From assembly GCA_964487155.1 (NCBI GenBank), contig CAZAQB010000159.1, forward strand, positions 1 through 7,351: a stretch of DNA of 7,351 nucleotides, given 5' to 3'. Each line of letters opens with the position of its first letter. Within the stretch, counting starts at the first letter, position 1. Made by a program: the position numbers and the translations under genes. Of this stretch, positions 7,047 through 7,351 are shown piece by piece. This DNA is from CAZAQB01 sp964487155. Its GTDB lineage: Bacteria; Pseudomonadota; Gammaproteobacteria; Nitrococcales; Nitrococcaceae. The notes under the pieces are model-generated. The model did not search any database, had not been told where the DNA came from, and saw only the letters and a list, made by a program, of their open reading frames with translations.

Positions 7047-7063
7047 GGCGGGTTGATCCCGCC
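7047..7063 (-). other. Stem-loop at the predicted 5' end of the operon mRNA
   Basis: GGCGGG and CCCGCC pair perfectly around an ATCAA loop. If transcription starts near 7067, as the sigma-54 element predicts, this hairpin would occupy about the 5th to 21st bases of the mRNA, a position typical of 5' stabilising structures. No U-run follows, so it is not a terminator. Confidence 0.45.
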
Positions 7064-7077
7064 TCTGGAAAAGCACA

Positions 7078-7094
7078 TGCAGAAACCAAGCCAG
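7078..7094 (-). promoter_or_regulatory. Predicted sigma-54 (-24/-12) promoter of the arx operon
   Basis: The minus strand reads CTGGCTTGGTTTCTGCA. The GG and GC doublets are exactly 10 bases apart, as RpoN promoters require. The match to YTGGCACG-N4-TTGCW fails only at two bases of the -24 block and one of the -12 block. Predicted transcription start is near 7067, giving a leader of about 145 bases before the TTG start. The two upstream palindromes sit at enhancer distance, which strengthens the call. Arsenite oxidase (aio) operons are known to use sigma-54 with an NtrC-type regulator, so the arrangement is plausible for arx. Confidence 0.68.
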
Positions 7095-7170
7095 CCGGCC
7101 GCCACAGACAGGTCGGCATGGCTGTGGCGCGGTTTTGCAAGCTCAGTATAGAAACCGTGCCGTGGTCGAG

Positions 7171-7188
7171 CGTTACCGATCGGTAACG
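7171..7188. promoter_or_regulatory. Palindromic activator site 1, CGTTACC-N4-GGTAACG
   Basis: CGTTACCGATCGGTAACG is a perfect 18-base palindrome centred at 7179.5, about 112 bases upstream of the predicted transcription start. It shares both arms with the second site and is a strong candidate for an upstream activating sequence bound by a dimeric response regulator such as an ArxR/AioR-like protein. The regulator gene is not in this window. Confidence 0.7.
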
Positions 7189-7223
7189 GCAGGAGACGGC
7201 CGCCGGCTCTGCTGTTGGGGCGC

Positions 7224-7241
7224 CGTTACCGCCTGGTAACG
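7224..7241. promoter_or_regulatory. Palindromic activator site 2, CGTTACC-N4-GGTAACG
   Basis: CGTTACCGCCTGGTAACG has both 7-base arms identical to site 1 with a different 4-base core, showing that the arms rather than the core are conserved. Its centre is 53 bases from that of site 1, about five helical turns, so both would face the same side of the DNA. It lies about 165 bases before the predicted transcription start. Confidence 0.7.
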
Positions 7242-7351
7242 CCGTGATTGGCTCAGCGGGACCGGAAGCGGCAGCGCCGGGGCGCGCAGTGCTGATACCT
7301 AGCCCGAAGATTTCATGAAATTGTGCTGATATCGCGTAGGATATTGGTTTC
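7242..7351. other. Upstream non-coding end of window
   Basis: No gene is visible to the window edge. The only structured element is the 12-base palindrome ATTTCATGAAAT (7310-7321). The plus-strand ATG inside it runs into a stop after four codons. The base composition becomes more AT-rich from about 7300, as in a promoter zone, so a divergent gene could begin just beyond the window. Confidence 0.4.

Noticed and set aside
7124..7140. A sigma-54-like element on the plus strand, GTGGCGCGGTTTTGCA
   Set aside because: The GG and GC doublets are separated by 9 rather than 10 bases, a change that normally abolishes RpoN recognition.
7145..7150. TATACT on the minus strand as a -10 box next to palindrome 1
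   Set aside because: There is no acceptable -35 hexamer at 16-18 bases, and the sigma-54 element fits the palindrome positions better. An activator-dependent sigma-70 promoter is not fully excluded.
1..7351. tRNA, rRNA, CRISPR arrays, insertion sequences
   Set aside because: I saw no tRNA-like cloverleaf, rRNA segment, spaced direct repeats, transposase or terminal inverted repeats on either strand.

Overview
The window carries five genes, all on the minus strand and reading right to left, that form one respiratory molybdoenzyme operon: a polyferredoxin (arxB'-like, 6922-5789), a Tat-exported molybdopterin catalytic subunit (arxA, 5683-3200), a four-cluster iron-sulfur subunit (arxB, 3169-2408), an NrfD-type quinone-reactive membrane anchor (arxC, 2411-1206) and a TorD-type assembly chaperone (arxD, 1209-148). 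The B'-A-B-C-D order, the gene content and the hexapeptide YGRGWG in the catalytic subunit match the Arx anaerobic arsenite oxidase rather than the related arsenate reductase Arr. The identification rests on motif and gene order only; no database search was possible.

How the genes work together: ArxA would oxidise arsenite to arsenate at a bis-MGD molybdenum centre outside the cytoplasmic membrane. Electrons would pass through its own [4Fe-4S] cluster and the four clusters of ArxB to ArxC, which hands them to the quinone pool for nitrate respiration, photosynthesis or another terminal process. ArxD would hold the ArxA apoprotein and guard its Tat signal until cofactor is inserted. The polyferredoxin has no settled role and is the most unusual protein here. 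Genes B, C and D are packed with 4-base overlaps or a 30-base gap, so they are almost certainly co-transcribed with A. B' is separated from A by 105 bases that contain small stem-loops but no convincing promoter.

The right end (6923-7351) is a non-coding control region. It has a good sigma-54 type -24/-12 element pointing into the operon (7094-7078). Upstream of it are two 18-base palindromes of the form CGTTACC-N4-GGTAACG (7171-7188 and 7224-7241), with centres 53 bases apart. Their placement about 112 and 165 bases before the predicted transcription start is classic for enhancer sites of an NtrC-family activator. Downstream, a predicted leader of about 145 bases holds two more stem-loops or palindromes and ends in a strong AAGGAGGAG ribosome binding site serving a TTG start.

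The left end (1-147) has no supported gene, only a GC-rich stem-loop after arxD.

Organism: GC-rich (around 60% by eye), with Proteobacteria-type Tat and NrfD modules. An anaerobic or facultative beta- or gammaproteobacterium from an arsenic-bearing setting fits, since arx operons are known from Ectothiorhodospiraceae, Halomonas-like and some betaproteobacteria. The sequence alone does not settle the genus.
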